From positions 1 through 64,000 of the forward strand of contig JAQDWB010000001.1 in the NCBI GenBank assembly GCA_027673765.1: DNA of 64,000 bases, written 5' to 3'. Below are positions 41,377 through 51,749 of this stretch, in pieces. Source of the stretch: Coriobacteriaceae bacterium AM113-163. Lineage in GTDB: Bacteria > Actinomycetota > Coriobacteriia > Coriobacteriales > Coriobacteriaceae. The position numbers and the translations under genes were made by a program. Position 1 is the first letter of the stretch, and each line of letters starts with the position of its first letter. The notes beneath the pieces are model-generated. The model was not told the origin of the DNA and did not search any database. It was given only the letters and a program-made list of their open reading frames with translations.

Positions 41377-43341
41377 ATGGCAGAGAACCAGAACGCCGCA
41401 GATCAGGCATCGACGCTCAACGACGAGCGCGCCACCCGCCTGGCCAAGCGCGCCGCCCTGTTCGAGGCGGGCCAGAACCCCTATCCCGAGCACTCTGAGC
41501 TTGAGGACTACGTTGCCGATATCGAGGCTAAGTACGCCGAGCTTGCCGATGGCGAGGACACCGAGGACGTCGTGAAGATCGCCGGCCGTGTGGTCGCCAA
41601 GCGCGGTCAGGGTAAGATCATGTTCATCGTCGTGCGCGATGCGACCGGCGAGATTCAGCTGTTCTGCCGCATCAATGACATGGACGAGGCTGCCTGGAAT
41701 ACGCTCAAGTCCCTCGACCTGGGCGACATCCTGGGCGTGACCGGCGTGGTTGTGCGCACCCAGCGCGGTCAGCTTTCCGTTGCCCCTAAGAGCGCGACCC
41801 TGCTTTCCAAGGCCGTTCGTCCGCTGCCCGAGAAGTTCCACGGTCTTTCCGACAAGGAGACCCGCTATCGCCAGCGCTATGTCGACCTGATCGCCAACGA
41901 CGACGTTCGCGAGACCTTCCGTAAGCGTTCGCAGATTCTCTCCACCTTCCGTCGCTTTATGGAGTCCGACGGCTACATGGAGGTCGAGACCCCCATCCTG
42001 CAGACCATCCAGGGTGGTGCCACGGCCAAGCCGTTCATTACCCACTTCAACGCGCTCGATCAGGAGTGCTACCTGCGTATTGCCACCGAGCTGCACCTCA
42101 AGCGCTGCATCGTCGGTGGTTTTGAGCGCGTGTTCGAGATCGGCCGCATCTTCCGTAACGAGGGCATGGACCTTACCCACAACCCCGAGTTCACCACGAT
42201 GGAGGCCTACCGTGCCTTCTCCGACCTCGAGGGCATGAAGGCGCTCGCCCAGGGCGTCATTAAGGCGGCTAACAAGGCCATCGGCAACCCCGAGGTCATC
42301 GAGTACCAGGGCCAGACTATCGACCTGTCCGGTGAGTGGGCCAGCCGTCCCATGACCGACATCGTCTCCGACGTGCTCGGCAAGCAGGTCACCATCGACA
42401 CGCCGGTCGAGGAGCTTGCTGCCGCCGCGCGCGAGAAGGGCCTGGAGATCAAGCCCGAGTGGACTGCTGGCAAGATCATCGCCGAGATTTACGATGAGCT
42501 GGGCGAGGACACCATCGTCAACCCCACGTTCGTGTGCGATTACCCCATCGAGGTCAGCCCGCTTGCCAAGCGCTTTGAGGACGATCCGCGCCTGACGCAC
42601 CGCTTTGAGCTGGTTATTGCCGGCCACGAGTACGCCAACGCGTTCTCCGAGCTCAACGACCCGGTCGATCAGGCCGAGCGCTTTGCTGCCCAGATGGCCG
42701 AGAAAGCTGGCGGCGACGACGAGGCCATGGAGTACGACGAGGACTACGTGCGCGCCCTCGAGTACGGTATGCCTCCTGCGGGCGGCATTGGCATTGGTAT
42801 CGACCGCGTGGTCATGCTGCTCACCAACCAGGCTTCTATCCGCGACGTCCTGCTGTTCCCGCACATGAAGCCCGAGAAGGGTTTCCAGTCCGGTGCCGCT
42901 GCCGCCAAGGCTGCCGAGGCCGGCAACGCCGCGAGCTCGTTCGTTAAGTCGCTTAAGCCCACGCTCGATTACTCCAAGATCGCCGTTGAGCCGTTGTTCG
43001 AGGAGTTCGTCGACTTTGACACCTTCTCCAAGAGCGATTTCCGCGCTGTGAAGGTCAAGGCATGCGAGGCCGTCAAGAAGTCCAAGAAGCTGCTGAACTT
43101 TACGCTCGACGACGGTACCGGTACCGACCGCACCATCCTCTCCGGCATCCATGAATACTATGAGCCCGAGGACCTGGTCGGCAAGACCTTGCTCGCCATC
43201 ACCAATCTGCCTCCGCGCAAGATGATGGGCATTCCCAGCTGCGGCATGCTCATCAGCGCTATCCACGAGGAGGATGGTGAGGAGCGTCTCAACCTGATCC
43301 AGCTTGACGCTTCTATTCCCGCCGGCGCAAAGATGTACTAA
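41377..43341 (+). CDS. lysS: Lysyl-tRNA synthetase (class II) with C-terminal Trbp111-like tRNA-binding domain
   Basis: 654 residues; typical class II LysRS has about 500. Residues 1-500 carry the OB-fold and the class II motifs (motif 2 FRNEGMDLTHNPEFTTMEAY, motif 3 GIGIGIDRVVMLLTN). After an Ala-rich linker, residues about 530-654 form an EMAP-II/Trbp111-type tRNA-binding domain (FVDFDTFSKSDFRAVKVKAC, then TLDDGTG, LPPRKMMGIPSCGMLIS) normally found at the end of bacterial MetRS. AGGAG lies upstream at normal distance. Confidence 0.95.
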   Translation: MAENQNAADQASTLNDERATRLAKRAALFEAGQNPYPEHSELEDYVADIEAKYAELADGEDTEDVVKIAGRVVAKRGQGKIMFIVVRDATGEIQLFCRINDMDEAAWNTLKSLDLGDILGVTGVVVRTQRGQLSVAPKSATLLSKAVRPLPEKFHGLSDKETRYRQRYVDLIANDDVRETFRKRSQILSTFRRFMESDGYMEVETPILQTIQGGATAKPFITHFNALDQECYLRIATELHLKRCIVGGFERVFEIGRIFRNEGMDLTHNPEFTTMEAYRAFSDLEGMKALAQGVIKAANKAIGNPEVIEYQGQTIDLSGEWASRPMTDIVSDVLGKQVTIDTPVEELAAAAREKGLEIKPEWTAGKIIAEIYDELGEDTIVNPTFVCDYPIEVSPLAKRFEDDPRLTHRFELVIAGHEYANAFSELNDPVDQAERFAAQMAEKAGGDDEAMEYDEDYVRALEYGMPPAGGIGIGIDRVVMLLTNQASIRDVLLFPHMKPEKGFQSGAAAAKAAEAGNAASSFVKSLKPTLDYSKIAVEPLFEEFVDFDTFSKSDFRAVKVKACEAVKKSKKLLNFTLDDGTGTDRTILSGIHEYYEPEDLVGKTLLAITNLPPRKMMGIPSCGMLISAIHEEDGEERLNLIQLDASIPAGAKMY

Positions 43342-43344
43342 CTA

Positions 43345-43371
43345 GTTACGCGGTTCTACGAACCGCGTAAC
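43345..43371. terminator. Hairpin after lysS
   Basis: Perfect 12-bp arms GTTACGCGGTTC and its complement with a TAC loop start 3 bp after the lysS stop. There is no T-tract; the classic terminator lies 75 bp further on. Confidence 0.6.
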
Positions 43372-43419
43372 GGCTCGACGCTGCGCGGGCCGCATTTGGA
43401 CAATCTGACGTTCAACTTC

Positions 43420-43455
43420 AAGGGCGCGACCAGAAGGTCAGCGCCCTTTCGTTTC
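43420..43455 (+). terminator. Intrinsic terminator of lysS
   Basis: AAGGGCGC (43420-43427) pairs with GCGCCCTT (43441-43448) with an inner ACC/GGT stem, then TTCGTTTC. Confidence 0.8.
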
Positions 43456-43645
43456 ACGTCACCTTGTCACAAATGCGACCCGCTCGCTGGCGTTGCCAAA
43501 ACATCGATGTAGTCATTGGGGACGTTCTTAAACGACTACCCAGCGGATATTGCGCACGTGGCTCGCATGACAGTCGTCTCTTTTATGTTTCCTTTAGCCG
43601 TCGCTGCCTAGGATGGGGGTTAGTCGGCAGGAAGGGAGCGTCTAT

Positions 43646-45214
43646 ATGGACGGCGCGAGCGATCGTGCAATCGAAGAGGACATGCTCGATCAGTTCAACT
43701 ATTTTGATGATGAGGACGAGGAATTGATCGATCGTCGCGAGCCAGCGCCGCTTGATTCCTTTGATCTGGTCGATGAAGAGGCTGATGAGGTTGAGGATGA
43801 ATCGACGAAACCCCCACAGCCTTCGCACCATGATTCGTTGCTCTCAAGAGTCCCCATGCACCACGGTGTCCGTGCCGGCGCCCTCCATATGAAAACCGAC
43901 TGGCGCCAGATCGTGACGGCAGGCGATGAGCTTGCCGTCGATGCGCCGCTCACCGATAAATCATCCATCATCTGCCGCACCGGCATGCTTATGCTGGCAA
44001 GCGGAACAGGTGCCTGGCGCGTGCGCGATACCATGAATCGTGTTGCTGCCGTACTCGGCGTCACGATTCACGTCGACCTGAGTCTCCTGTCGTTTGAGTG
44101 CACCTGCATCGAAGGCGGCCACTGCTTTAACGAGGTCGTCAGCCTACCCACAACGGGAGTCAATACTCATCGCATTTGGATGATGGAGAGCTTCCTAAAG
44201 GAAATCGAGACGTATGGGCGCCGGTTTACCGTGCACGAATACCACGAGATGCTCAAGACCGTTGAGAGTTCAAAACCCGATTACTCTCCCTGGCAACAGG
44301 GCCTTGCGGCAGCTTGTGCTTGCGGCGCCTTCGTCTTTTTGCTCGGCGGCGGCCCTATCGAGATGGCCTGCGCATTCGTAGGCGCTGGTGTTGGCAACTA
44401 TGCTCGCTCTCATATTCTCAAGCAGGGTCTTGGCCAGTTTAGCGCGCTGACGATTGGCGTTGCGCTCGCTTGCGTTTCGTATCTGCTGGCATTGCTCGGC
44501 CTTGGCCAGGTCGTACCGGGGGCAATGTCGCACCAAGAAGGCTATATCGGCGCCATGCTCTTTGTGATTCCCGGCTTTCCCCTCATTACGGCAGGCCTCG
44601 ACATCGCTAAGCTCGATATGCGAAGCGGCATTGAGCGTCTTTCGTATGCCGTGTCGATTATTGTGATGGCGACCCTTGTGGGCTGGATGGTTGCCGAGTG
44701 TGTGGGGCTGGCACCGGATGATTTTGCCCCGCTCGGCCTTTCGCCGCTTGCCCTTACGCTCCTGCGCGTGGTGATGAGCTTCGTTGGCGTATTCGGCTTC
44801 TCGGTGATGTTCAACAGCCCGGTAAAGATGGCCGCGGCAGCTGGGCTGATCGGCGCCGTGTCCAATACCTTGCGCCTTACGCTCGTCGATGCGCCGACGC
44901 TGTTTCCCTTTCTGGGCCTGAGCGTAGGTATGCCTCCCGAGGCGGCAGCGTTTATTGGCGCGCTGGTATCGGGGCTGCTCGCGAGCTTAGCCGAAATCAA
45001 GTTCACCTACCCACGTATCGCCCTCACGGTGCCATCGATTGTCATTATGGTGCCGGGCTTGTATCTGTATCGCTCGATGTATTACATGTGCACCTTCGAC
45101 ACGGTCAATATGCTCGGCTGGTTTGTGCGTGCAGTGCTCATCGTGGCGTTTTTGCCCGTTGGCCTGGGTGTGGCGCGTACGCTCACCGACCCTCGCTGGC
45201 GCCACACCAGCTAA
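43646..45214 (+). CDS. ThrE family threonine/serine exporter
   Basis: 522 residues. A ~75-residue acidic tail is followed by the ThrE-type DUF1212 part (CRTGMLMLASGTGAWRVRDTMNRVA is its signature) and two sets of about five membrane helices (DUF1212 and DUF3815 halves fused, as in Corynebacterium ThrE). The pore likely exports threonine or serine. GAAGGGAG lies well placed before ATG 43646. No adjacent regulator. Confidence 0.85.
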   Translation: MDGASDRAIEEDMLDQFNYFDDEDEELIDRREPAPLDSFDLVDEEADEVEDESTKPPQPSHHDSLLSRVPMHHGVRAGALHMKTDWRQIVTAGDELAVDAPLTDKSSIICRTGMLMLASGTGAWRVRDTMNRVAAVLGVTIHVDLSLLSFECTCIEGGHCFNEVVSLPTTGVNTHRIWMMESFLKEIETYGRRFTVHEYHEMLKTVESSKPDYSPWQQGLAAACACGAFVFLLGGGPIEMACAFVGAGVGNYARSHILKQGLGQFSALTIGVALACVSYLLALLGLGQVVPGAMSHQEGYIGAMLFVIPGFPLITAGLDIAKLDMRSGIERLSYAVSIIVMATLVGWMVAECVGLAPDDFAPLGLSPLALTLLRVVMSFVGVFGFSVMFNSPVKMAAAAGLIGAVSNTLRLTLVDAPTLFPFLGLSVGMPPEAAAFIGALVSGLLASLAEIKFTYPRIALTVPSIVIMVPGLYLYRSMYYMCTFDTVNMLGWFVRAVLIVAFLPVGLGVARTLTDPRWRHTS

Positions 45215-45245
45215 TTGGTGCAAATGAAACTGATCCGCAAAACAT

Positions 45246-45309
45246 GAACGTGGATAATCTCCCGTTTTTGACCTGTTTACGGGCTCAAAACGGGAGATTA
45301 TCCACGTTC
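45246..45309 (-). repeat. Hairpin with inverted DnaA-box-like arms, copy 1
   Basis: Perfect 23-bp arms GAACGTGGATAATCTCCCGT+TTT (45246-45268) and complement (45287-45309) around an 18-nt loop. Each arm has GTGGATAA/TTATCCAC, one base from the DnaA box TTATCCACA. On the minus strand the loop reads GAGCCC-N8-GTCA, as in copy 2. GAAAATCCACGCTCG follows. Confidence 0.85.
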
Positions 45310-45435
45310 GTGGAATGGGTGTCCGAAAATCCACGCTCGTTGGGCCGATGCAGACGCACCTGGCAATTCCTTTTTTGTAGACGTTGTCGCGCGGCTACGG
45401 GCGGGAAAGGTCCCAACGGTTAACATATACTCCAT

Positions 45436-45480
45436 ATGGGTAAAGAGACCAAAGCGCTGCCGCGGGGCGGCGCTTTGCGT
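45436..45480 (+). promoter_or_regulatory. Leader hairpin in front of clpC
   Basis: AAAGCGCTGCC pairs with GGCGGCGCTTT (one G-U) around GCGG in the clpC leader. There is no T-run afterwards. A TATACT at 45426-45431 could be a -10 box. No CtsR or HspR sites were seen. Confidence 0.4.
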
Positions 45481-45513
45481 TTGAAAAAACTAGCTCGTCT
45501 AAGAGGAACTAGC

Positions 45514-48156
45514 ATGTTAGACCGTTTTACCGATCGCGCGCGCAAGGTCATGTCCATGGCCAAGCAAGAGGCGCTCGATCTGCACTCAAATAAGGTGGGC
45601 ACCGAGCACCTGCTGCTTGCGCTTGCCAAGGAGGACGAGGGTATTGCCGCCGAGGCACTGCGTTCGCTCGATATCTCCTACGATGACATCATGGATACCC
45701 TCAAAGAGGTCCAGACCACGGTTCCCGAGCCCAGCGAGGAGACCGAGGCTGCCAAGCTCGCCTTTACGCCGCTCGTCATCAGCGTGATGGAACGCTCCTT
45801 CCGCGTGGCACGCGAGAACAACCAGACCTACGTTTCGACCGAGCACTTGCTGATCGGCATCGTCGAAGAAGGCAACGGCATGGCCATGGACATCCTCATG
45901 CGCCTGGGCGTGTCGTCTGCTTCCATTAAAAAGGCCATCGAAAAGCTCACTGCCAAGGATCAGGACAAGAAGCGTCCGCTCGCCGGTGCCGGTGCCGGGC
46001 GTCCCGGTGCGGGCCTGCCGTTCTTTAGCGGCTCGGATGCCTCTCAGCAAAAGGGGAGCGGCACCGACACGCTCAAGCAGTTCGCCACCAACCTCACGCA
46101 AAAGGCGCGCGACGGCGAGCTCGATCCCGTGATTGGCCGCGAAAAGGAAGTCCAGCGCATGATGGAGATCCTTTCGCGCCGCACCAAGAACAATCCGCTC
46201 ATTCTGGGCGACCCCGGCGTGGGCAAGACGGCTATCGTCGAGGGCCTGGCGCAGCAGATTGCTGCTGGCAACGTGCCCGAGAACCTCATGAACCAGAATA
46301 TCTGGACGCTCGACCTGCCGGGCCTCGTGGCGGGCGCCAAGTATCGCGGTGAGTTTGAGGAGCGCCTCAAGAACGTAATCCAGGAGGCAACCGAAGCCGA
46401 CGACGTCATCCTGTTTATCGACGAGATGCACACCATCATCGGTGCCGGTTCTGCCGAGGGCTCCATCGACGCGAGCTCCATGCTCAAGCCCGTGCTCGCG
46501 CGCGGTGCCTTCCAGATTATCGGCGCCACCACGGCCGAGGAATTCCGCAAGTACCTCACCAAGGACCCGGCCTTCGAGCGTCGCTTCCAGACCATCGATG
46601 TCGAGGAGCCGAGCGTCGAGGACACGGTCAAGATCCTGACCGCGCTCAAGCCGCGCTACGAGGAGCACCACCATGTGCGCTATACGCAGGGTGCTATCGA
46701 GGCCGCCGCGAACCTTTCCAACCGCTACATTCAGGATCGCTTCCTGCCCGATAAGGCCATCGACCTCATTGACGAGGCCGGTGCCCGCGCCCGCATCGCC
46801 GCCAACCGCGCGCCCGAGCCGGTGCGCGAGGCCGAGCATCGCATAGAGGAGCTCAAGGCCGCCGCGCAGGAGGCCACCGAGAGCGACGACATGAACAAGG
46901 CCGCCGAGATCACCGAGCAGCAGAAGGCTGCCGAGATTGAACTCGCCGAGGCCAAGGCTGCCTGGACCGCCGAGCTCGACGCCAGCCCGCTCACCATCGA
47001 TGTGAGTCAGATCGCCGATATCGTGTCCGTGACTTCGGGCGTGCCGGTATCCTCGCTTACCGAGAGCGAGAGCCGGCGCCTGCTGCAGACCGAAAGCGTG
47101 CTCAAGACGCGCATCATCGGTCAGGATGAGGCTGTCGAGGCCGTTGCCAAGGCCGTGCGCCGCAGCCGCTCGCCGCTCAAGGACCCGCGTCGCCCCGGCG
47201 GCAGCTTTATCTTCCTTGGTCCCACCGGCACGGGCAAGACCGAGCTTGCCAAGACGCTCGCCGAGTACCTCTTTGGCAGCAAGGACGCACTCATCAGCTT
47301 CGACATGTCCGAGTTCGGTAGCGAGTTCGAGGTCTCCAAGCTCATCGGCAGCCCTCCGGGTTACGTCGGTCACGATGAGGGCGGCCAGCTCACCAAGACC
47401 GTTCGTCGCCACCCGTACTCGGTCGTGCTGTTCGACGAGATCGAGAAGGCGCACCCCGATATCTTCAACATCCTGCTGCAGGTGCTGGAAGAGGGTCGTC
47501 TGACCGATAGCCAGGGCAAGACGGTCGACTTCCGCAACACCGTGATCATCATGACGTCCAACGTGGGCGCCCGCGAGATTGCGCAGGATGCAAGCGTTGG
47601 CTTTGGCACCACCGGCGAGCAGGGCCTCACCTCGAGTGAGATCCGCGGCCGCGCCATGGGCGAGCTCAAGCGCCTGTTCCGCCCCGAGCTGCTCAACCGC
47701 ATCGACGACATCGTGGTGTTCCAGAAGCTCTCGGGCGAGAATCTCACCAAGATCGCGCACCTGCTGGTGGACGACTTGCGTCAGCGTTTGATTGCCAACG
47801 GCATGAACATCAAGCTCACCGATGCGGCCTATGACAAGATCGTGGCCGAGGGCACCGACCTCACCAACGGTGCGCGTCCGCTGCGCCGTGCTATTCAAAA
47901 GCTCATCGAGGACCCGCTGTCCGAGGAACTTCTGGCCGGCGAGTGGGGCGAGGGCGATACCGTCCTGTGCGACGTGGCCGATGGCAAGTTTGTCTTTAGC
48001 CACGGCACGGGCGAGATTCCGGCACCGCGTCCGGCAGGTACGCTCGGTGGCGATACCACCCCGGCGGCACCGCACACTGGCAGCGCCGCGCCCGTGAGCG
48101 GCGGCGTGACCTCGGGCCCCGGCGGCATGATGCAAGCCGGTTCCGGCGCGCTGTAA
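45514..48156 (+). CDS. clpC: ATP-dependent Clp protease ATP-binding subunit ClpC
   Basis: 880 residues. Two N-terminal Clp_N repeats (about 1-145), AAA+ domain 1 with Walker A GDPGVGKT (232-239), a short middle domain with a UVR-like motif (about 440-480), and AAA+ domain 2 with GPTGTGKT (569-576), followed by the D2-small domain. The last ~45 residues are a Pro/Gly-rich low-complexity tail beyond the usual end. It unfolds proteins for ClpP. ATG 45514 ([13 protein letters not shown]) was chosen. Confidence 0.95.
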   Translation: MLDRFTDRARKVMSMAKQEALDLHSNKVGTEHLLLALAKEDEGIAAEALRSLDISYDDIMDTLKEVQTTVPEPSEETEAAKLAFTPLVISVMERSFRVARENNQTYVSTEHLLIGIVEEGNGMAMDILMRLGVSSASIKKAIEKLTAKDQDKKRPLAGAGAGRPGAGLPFFSGSDASQQKGSGTDTLKQFATNLTQKARDGELDPVIGREKEVQRMMEILSRRTKNNPLILGDPGVGKTAIVEGLAQQIAAGNVPENLMNQNIWTLDLPGLVAGAKYRGEFEERLKNVIQEATEADDVILFIDEMHTIIGAGSAEGSIDASSMLKPVLARGAFQIIGATTAEEFRKYLTKDPAFERRFQTIDVEEPSVEDTVKILTALKPRYEEHHHVRYTQGAIEAAANLSNRYIQDRFLPDKAIDLIDEAGARARIAANRAPEPVREAEHRIEELKAAAQEATESDDMNKAAEITEQQKAAEIELAEAKAAWTAELDASPLTIDVSQIADIVSVTSGVPVSSLTESESRRLLQTESVLKTRIIGQDEAVEAVAKAVRRSRSPLKDPRRPGGSFIFLGPTGTGKTELAKTLAEYLFGSKDALISFDMSEFGSEFEVSKLIGSPPGYVGHDEGGQLTKTVRRHPYSVVLFDEIEKAHPDIFNILLQVLEEGRLTDSQGKTVDFRNTVIIMTSNVGAREIAQDASVGFGTTGEQGLTSSEIRGRAMGELKRLFRPELLNRIDDIVVFQKLSGENLTKIAHLLVDDLRQRLIANGMNIKLTDAAYDKIVAEGTDLTNGARPLRRAIQKLIEDPLSEELLAGEWGEGDTVLCDVADGKFVFSHGTGEIPAPRPAGTLGGDTTPAAPHTGSAAPVSGGVTSGPGGMMQAGSGAL

Positions 48157-48181
48157 GGCGTGGCGACAATTTGATACGCGC

Positions 48182-48214
48182 AATCGAGGCGCTCCGGAAA
48201 GGGCGCCTCGATTT
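48182..48214 (+). terminator. Intrinsic terminator of clpC
   Basis: AATCGAGGCGC (48182-48192) pairs exactly with GCGCCTCGATT (48203-48213) around a 10-nt loop; the T-run is short. Confidence 0.85.
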
Positions 48215-48370
48215 GTAGAGCTGCGGAAGTTGTGACCGTTACGCTATACGGTCCACCGTTAGCCGATGATGCGAGGGCGCTCGGCGTTTTCGACTGGTTT
48301 ATGCACGCAAAGTCTGGGAATATACAAGGCGCATGTCTTACTGTCTAACCAGTTGCGCCAAGGAGGCACC

Positions 48371-49828
48371 ATGGATTACAAGATCACCGGCTACGAGCCC
48401 GCCCAGCTGTTCCATTTCTTTGAGGAGGTCAGCGCGATCCCCCGTGGGTCTGGCAACGAGAAGGGCATCAGCGATTTCCTGGTTGCGTTTGCCAAGGAGC
48501 GCGGCCTCGATGTGTACCAGGACGAGGTCTACAACGTCATCATTCGCAAGCCCGCTTCTGCCGGCGCCGAGAATGCCCCGACTGTGATGCTGCAGGGCCA
48601 CATCGATATGGTGTGCGACAAGTTGGGCTCTGTTGAGCACGACTTTACGACCGACGGTATCGACCTGGTCGTCAAGGACGGCGTCCTCACCGCTAACGGC
48701 ACCACCCTGGGCGCCGACAACGGTATTGCTGTCGCTCTGATGCTTACTGTGCTCAACGACGATTCGATCGTTCATCCCGCCCTCGAGTGCGTATTCACCA
48801 CCGACGAGGAGACTGGCCTGGTCGGCGCCGAGACGCTCGACAAGTCCCAGATTAGCGCCCGCACCATGATTAACCTTGACTCCGAGGAAGAGGGCGTTGC
48901 CACCGTCAGCTGCGCCGGCGGCGTCGTTGTTACCTACACCTGCCCCATCGTGCGCGAGCACAAGACCGGCAGCACCCTCACGCTCGACATCTCCGGCCTA
49001 CTGGGTGGTCATTCCGGCAACGATATCAACCTGGAGCGCGGCAACGGCAACCTCATCATGGCCCGCATCATCGACCGCCTGATGGTCGCCGGCGAGCCCG
49101 CCATCGTTAGCTTTAACGGCGGCACTAAGGACAACGCCATCAACCGTGAGTGCAAGGCCGAGCTGGTTTACGCCGACCACGCTGCCGCCGAGGCCGCGGC
49201 CCAGATCGCAAAGGACATCATCACCGACGTCACTGCCGAGCTCGAGGTCTTCGACCCCGGCTTTACCTGCACCGTCGAGATTGCCGACGACGCCGAGGTC
49301 GAGGCCATGGATCAGAAGTACGCGCTTGCCCTCATCCGCGCCCTGCGTCTTGCCCCTAATGGCGTGATTCGCCGCAACGTCGCCACCGACGGCTCCGTCG
49401 AGGTTTCCTCCAACATCGGCGTGGTCGCCACTTCCGACGACCAGGTCAAGATCATGCTGTCCCCGCGCTCCTCGATCACCTCACTGCAGAACGAGTTCAA
49501 GGACCGCCTGCAGACGCTGGCCGATGTCTTGGGCTTCGACGCCAAGTTCGAGTTCGAGTATCCCGGCTGGAGCTATGCCGAGCATTCGCCGGTCCGCGAC
49601 GTTTTTGTCGAGAGCTATCGCGAGCTCTTTGGCTCCGAGCTGCGCATCGAGTCCATTCACGCCGGCCTTGAGTGCGGCCTGTTTGCTGAGGCCCTGCACG
49701 GCCTGGACGCCATCGCCGTGGGCCCGACGCTCTCCGATGTCCACACCCCGGACGAGAGCATGGAGCTCGCTTCTGCCGAGCGCTTCTACGAGCTGCTCAT
49801 CGACGTCCTCAAGCGCCTTGCCGCGTAA
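48371..49828 (+). CDS. pepD: Aminoacyl-histidine dipeptidase (Xaa-His dipeptidase)
   Basis: 485 residues, M20C family. AIPRGSGNEKGISDFL begins it, LQGHIDMVCDK gives the first metal His and Asp, LGADNGIAVALML the bridging Asp, FTTDEETGLVGA the catalytic Glu pair. The insertion domain lies in the centre, and the last metal His is in SIHAGLECGLF. It splits carnosine and other Xaa-His dipeptides. AAGGAGG precedes ATG 48371. Confidence 0.94.
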   Translation: MDYKITGYEPAQLFHFFEEVSAIPRGSGNEKGISDFLVAFAKERGLDVYQDEVYNVIIRKPASAGAENAPTVMLQGHIDMVCDKLGSVEHDFTTDGIDLVVKDGVLTANGTTLGADNGIAVALMLTVLNDDSIVHPALECVFTTDEETGLVGAETLDKSQISARTMINLDSEEEGVATVSCAGGVVVTYTCPIVREHKTGSTLTLDISGLLGGHSGNDINLERGNGNLIMARIIDRLMVAGEPAIVSFNGGTKDNAINRECKAELVYADHAAAEAAAQIAKDIITDVTAELEVFDPGFTCTVEIADDAEVEAMDQKYALALIRALRLAPNGVIRRNVATDGSVEVSSNIGVVATSDDQVKIMLSPRSSITSLQNEFKDRLQTLADVLGFDAKFEFEYPGWSYAEHSPVRDVFVESYRELFGSELRIESIHAGLECGLFAEALHGLDAIAVGPTLSDVHTPDESMELASAERFYELLIDVLKRLAA

Positions 49829-49883
49829 GGGTCGCGCTAGCAGCAGTTCGAGCCACGTGCTAGCGGATTGCAAATGACATTAC

Positions 49884-49928
49884 GAGAGGGGGCATCCGAA
49901 CTTTTGCGACGGGTGCCCCCCTCTTCTT
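49884..49928 (+). terminator. Intrinsic terminator of pepD
   Basis: AGAGGGGGCATCC and GGGTGCCCCCCTCT form an 11-12-bp stem, then TCTTTT. It also faces hipA from the other side. Confidence 0.85.
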
Positions 49929-49953
49929 TTAAGAAATGTGGATTGATTGGCGC

Positions 49954-51258
49954 CTAGCCCATATCCGCCTTGATGAGGTCGAGGGTGCGCTGGCAGTTTT
50001 CGCGGACGGGGCCGAGCATGTGCTCGCGCAGGTCCGCCATGCCGGGCAGGTCGGCGTGTTCGTCCATGATCTCTTCCATGCAAATGGGCACCTCGTAGGC
50101 GAGGTCCATCATGGTCGCAAAGCAAAACTTCTCGGATAGCCCGGCATCGGTGAGCGCCGCCTCCAGCGCGGGGTCGCCCATACCGTGGTATCGGCGGATA
50201 GCGCCTGGACCGATGCGCCCCACTCGATTTTCGCCGCCAACGCTCATGGCAAGGCGCGCCCGGCGGCGCATACGCTCGTACGCCAAGCCCGATGCGACAT
50301 CGTACATGGGTGCGAGCGCTGCGTTTGTGCCTTTACCTAGGATGAGCGAGTAGTTTTTAGCGTGTGCGTCAGGCGCTCCGATAATGGCGTTATAGAACAA
50401 CATATAGGTAAAAAGCACAAGATTCATGTGGTGGGGGACTGTGTTAATCAGTCGTTCTTGGATGTCTCGTGTGGTTGGTCCTCCGTCGGCGGTGTATTTC
50501 TGGCTTGGCAATACACCGAGCGCCTGGCAAAAGTCCTCCTGATGCAGCCTTTCGATATTTCCGCTGCTATTGACCATTCTGTCGTACCGTTCAACGACGA
50601 GCGCGGCTTCGTCTTCAAATGTGCAATAGGAGACGTTGGCAGTTGGAATGCCAACACGCCGAGCCGTTTTCATGCAGACGAATTCGTTTAAGGCCTGATG
50701 TTTGAACCCAACGACACCATTTTTGAAGATATGGGTAGTGGGGGATGACCCTAGACATTCGCACCATTGGCCATCATGCCAAGCTAGTGCAAATTTGCCT
50801 TGGTTGCCGCCCAGGGACCAGCTTTCGTTGGAGCCCATCCATGTCTCTCTTTCGTCATCGCGAATTGCTTTGAGCTTGTGAGCGATTTGAGAATTGGTAA
50901 GCGGGCGGTATGCCGAGACCCTGCCGCGGGCGGCGCCTAATTGATCGGTTCGACAAAACTGAACGGCCCCTGCGCAGTCAAGACCGATATGGCACAAGAG
51001 GGCGACGGGGTTGTTGGATGCAACGTCATACTCGGCGGCAATAGCGCGACGCTGCTCTTGACTGTCGGGCAAAAGGCCAAATAGGAACGGGCGGACGATG
51101 TTATGGCCATACGTGCGATTGGAAAGCGGCATTGTTAGCGATAGCGGTGCTCCGCGATAGGTTGGGGCGTATACAAAGCTGCAGAGTCCATGCTTGTCTT
51201 GCCGGAGAGTGCCTGCGATTTCGCCACAAATGAGGGTTGCAAGCTCCATCTCTGCCAT
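49954..51258 (-). CDS. hipA: HipA family serine/threonine kinase toxin
   Basis: 434 residues, the HipA length. The N-terminal coupling domain is followed by the kinase core: the glycine-rich loop SLGGNQGKFAL (148-158), catalytic GAPDAHAKNYS (294-304) and the metal-binding PMYDVAS (317-323). In E. coli HipA phosphorylates GltX (GluRS), which halts translation and gives persistence. HipB lies directly upstream with stop and start adjacent (TAAATG). Confidence 0.9.
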   Translation of the reverse strand: MAEMELATLICGEIAGTLRQDKHGLCSFVYAPTYRGAPLSLTMPLSNRTYGHNIVRPFLFGLLPDSQEQRRAIAAEYDVASNNPVALLCHIGLDCAGAVQFCRTDQLGAARGRVSAYRPLTNSQIAHKLKAIRDDERETWMGSNESWSLGGNQGKFALAWHDGQWCECLGSSPTTHIFKNGVVGFKHQALNEFVCMKTARRVGIPTANVSYCTFEDEAALVVERYDRMVNSSGNIERLHQEDFCQALGVLPSQKYTADGGPTTRDIQERLINTVPHHMNLVLFTYMLFYNAIIGAPDAHAKNYSLILGKGTNAALAPMYDVASGLAYERMRRRARLAMSVGGENRVGRIGPGAIRRYHGMGDPALEAALTDAGLSEKFCFATMMDLAYEVPICMEEIMDEHADLPGMADLREHMLGPVRENCQRTLDLIKADMG

Positions 51259-51690
51259 TTATTTCACAACCTTACAGCCAAAGGAGAGGCCTGAAGTGCC
51301 GGAAAGGCCTTGCTCGGCTGCGATTTGGGCCAGCAAGGCACCATAGGAAGATGGCGTTCCCTGTCGAGCGGGTCGTCTGCCTACGCTTGGCTTTGGCAGG
51401 GCATTCGAGTTCGCGATAGGGAGGTCCGCTTTCGTCGTCGGATGTTCGGAGGGCGATGCGATGGAGTCGTTATCGCTTTGCGCAAAGAGACCTATGCCGA
51501 GTGCATTAAAGACGGACAGCAACTTGTCGAGCCGAATACCCGTGGCGTCTCCTAGCTCGAGCGATGCGAGCAGGCGCTCCGAAACGCCGGCTTTTTTAGC
51601 GAGGGCCGCACGGGTGATTTCCTGCGACTCGCGTGCCTGACGCACATAGATGCCAGCTTGGCGTGGTGTGGTGATGGGAAGGGTATCCAT
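51259..51690 (-). CDS. hipB: HipB-like antitoxin, Xre/HTH regulator
   Basis: 143 residues. An HTH_3 domain (RQARESQEITRAALAKKAGVSERLLASLELG) at about 20-55 is followed by a variable, disordered tail longer than the short E. coli tail. It represses hipBA and holds HipA inactive. ATG 51690 has GGAG six bases upstream and is preferred to ATG 51705, which lies within three bases of the operator. The codon use and A/T bias are closer to horizontally moving modules than to neighbours. Confidence 0.85.
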   Translation of the reverse strand: MDTLPITTPRQAGIYVRQARESQEITRAALAKKAGVSERLLASLELGDATGIRLDKLLSVFNALGIGLFAQSDNDSIASPSEHPTTKADLPIANSNALPKPSVGRRPARQGTPSSYGALLAQIAAEQGLSGTSGLSFGCKVVK

Positions 51691-51707
51691 GGCGATCTCC
51701 AACATGT

Positions 51708-51742
51708 AGACTTTTGCATATCAGTATGACATGCAAAAGTCT
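51708..51742 (-). promoter_or_regulatory. hipBA operator
   Basis: AGACTTTTGCAT (51708-51719) and its exact complement ATGCAAAAGTCT (51731-51742) with 11 bases between lie just upstream of hipB. This is the position and symmetry expected for HipB binding. A third related half site, ATGCAAAA, occurs in the palindrome at 51750-51781. Confidence 0.75.
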
Positions 51743-51749
51743 GCACGAA

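Larger units (their letters stand above)
43342..43645. other. Intergenic region between lysS and the ThrE-type exporter
   Basis: It contains the hairpin at 43345-43371, the terminator at 43420-43455 and about 190 bp of sequence without recognisable features, which must hold the exporter promoter. Confidence 0.5.
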
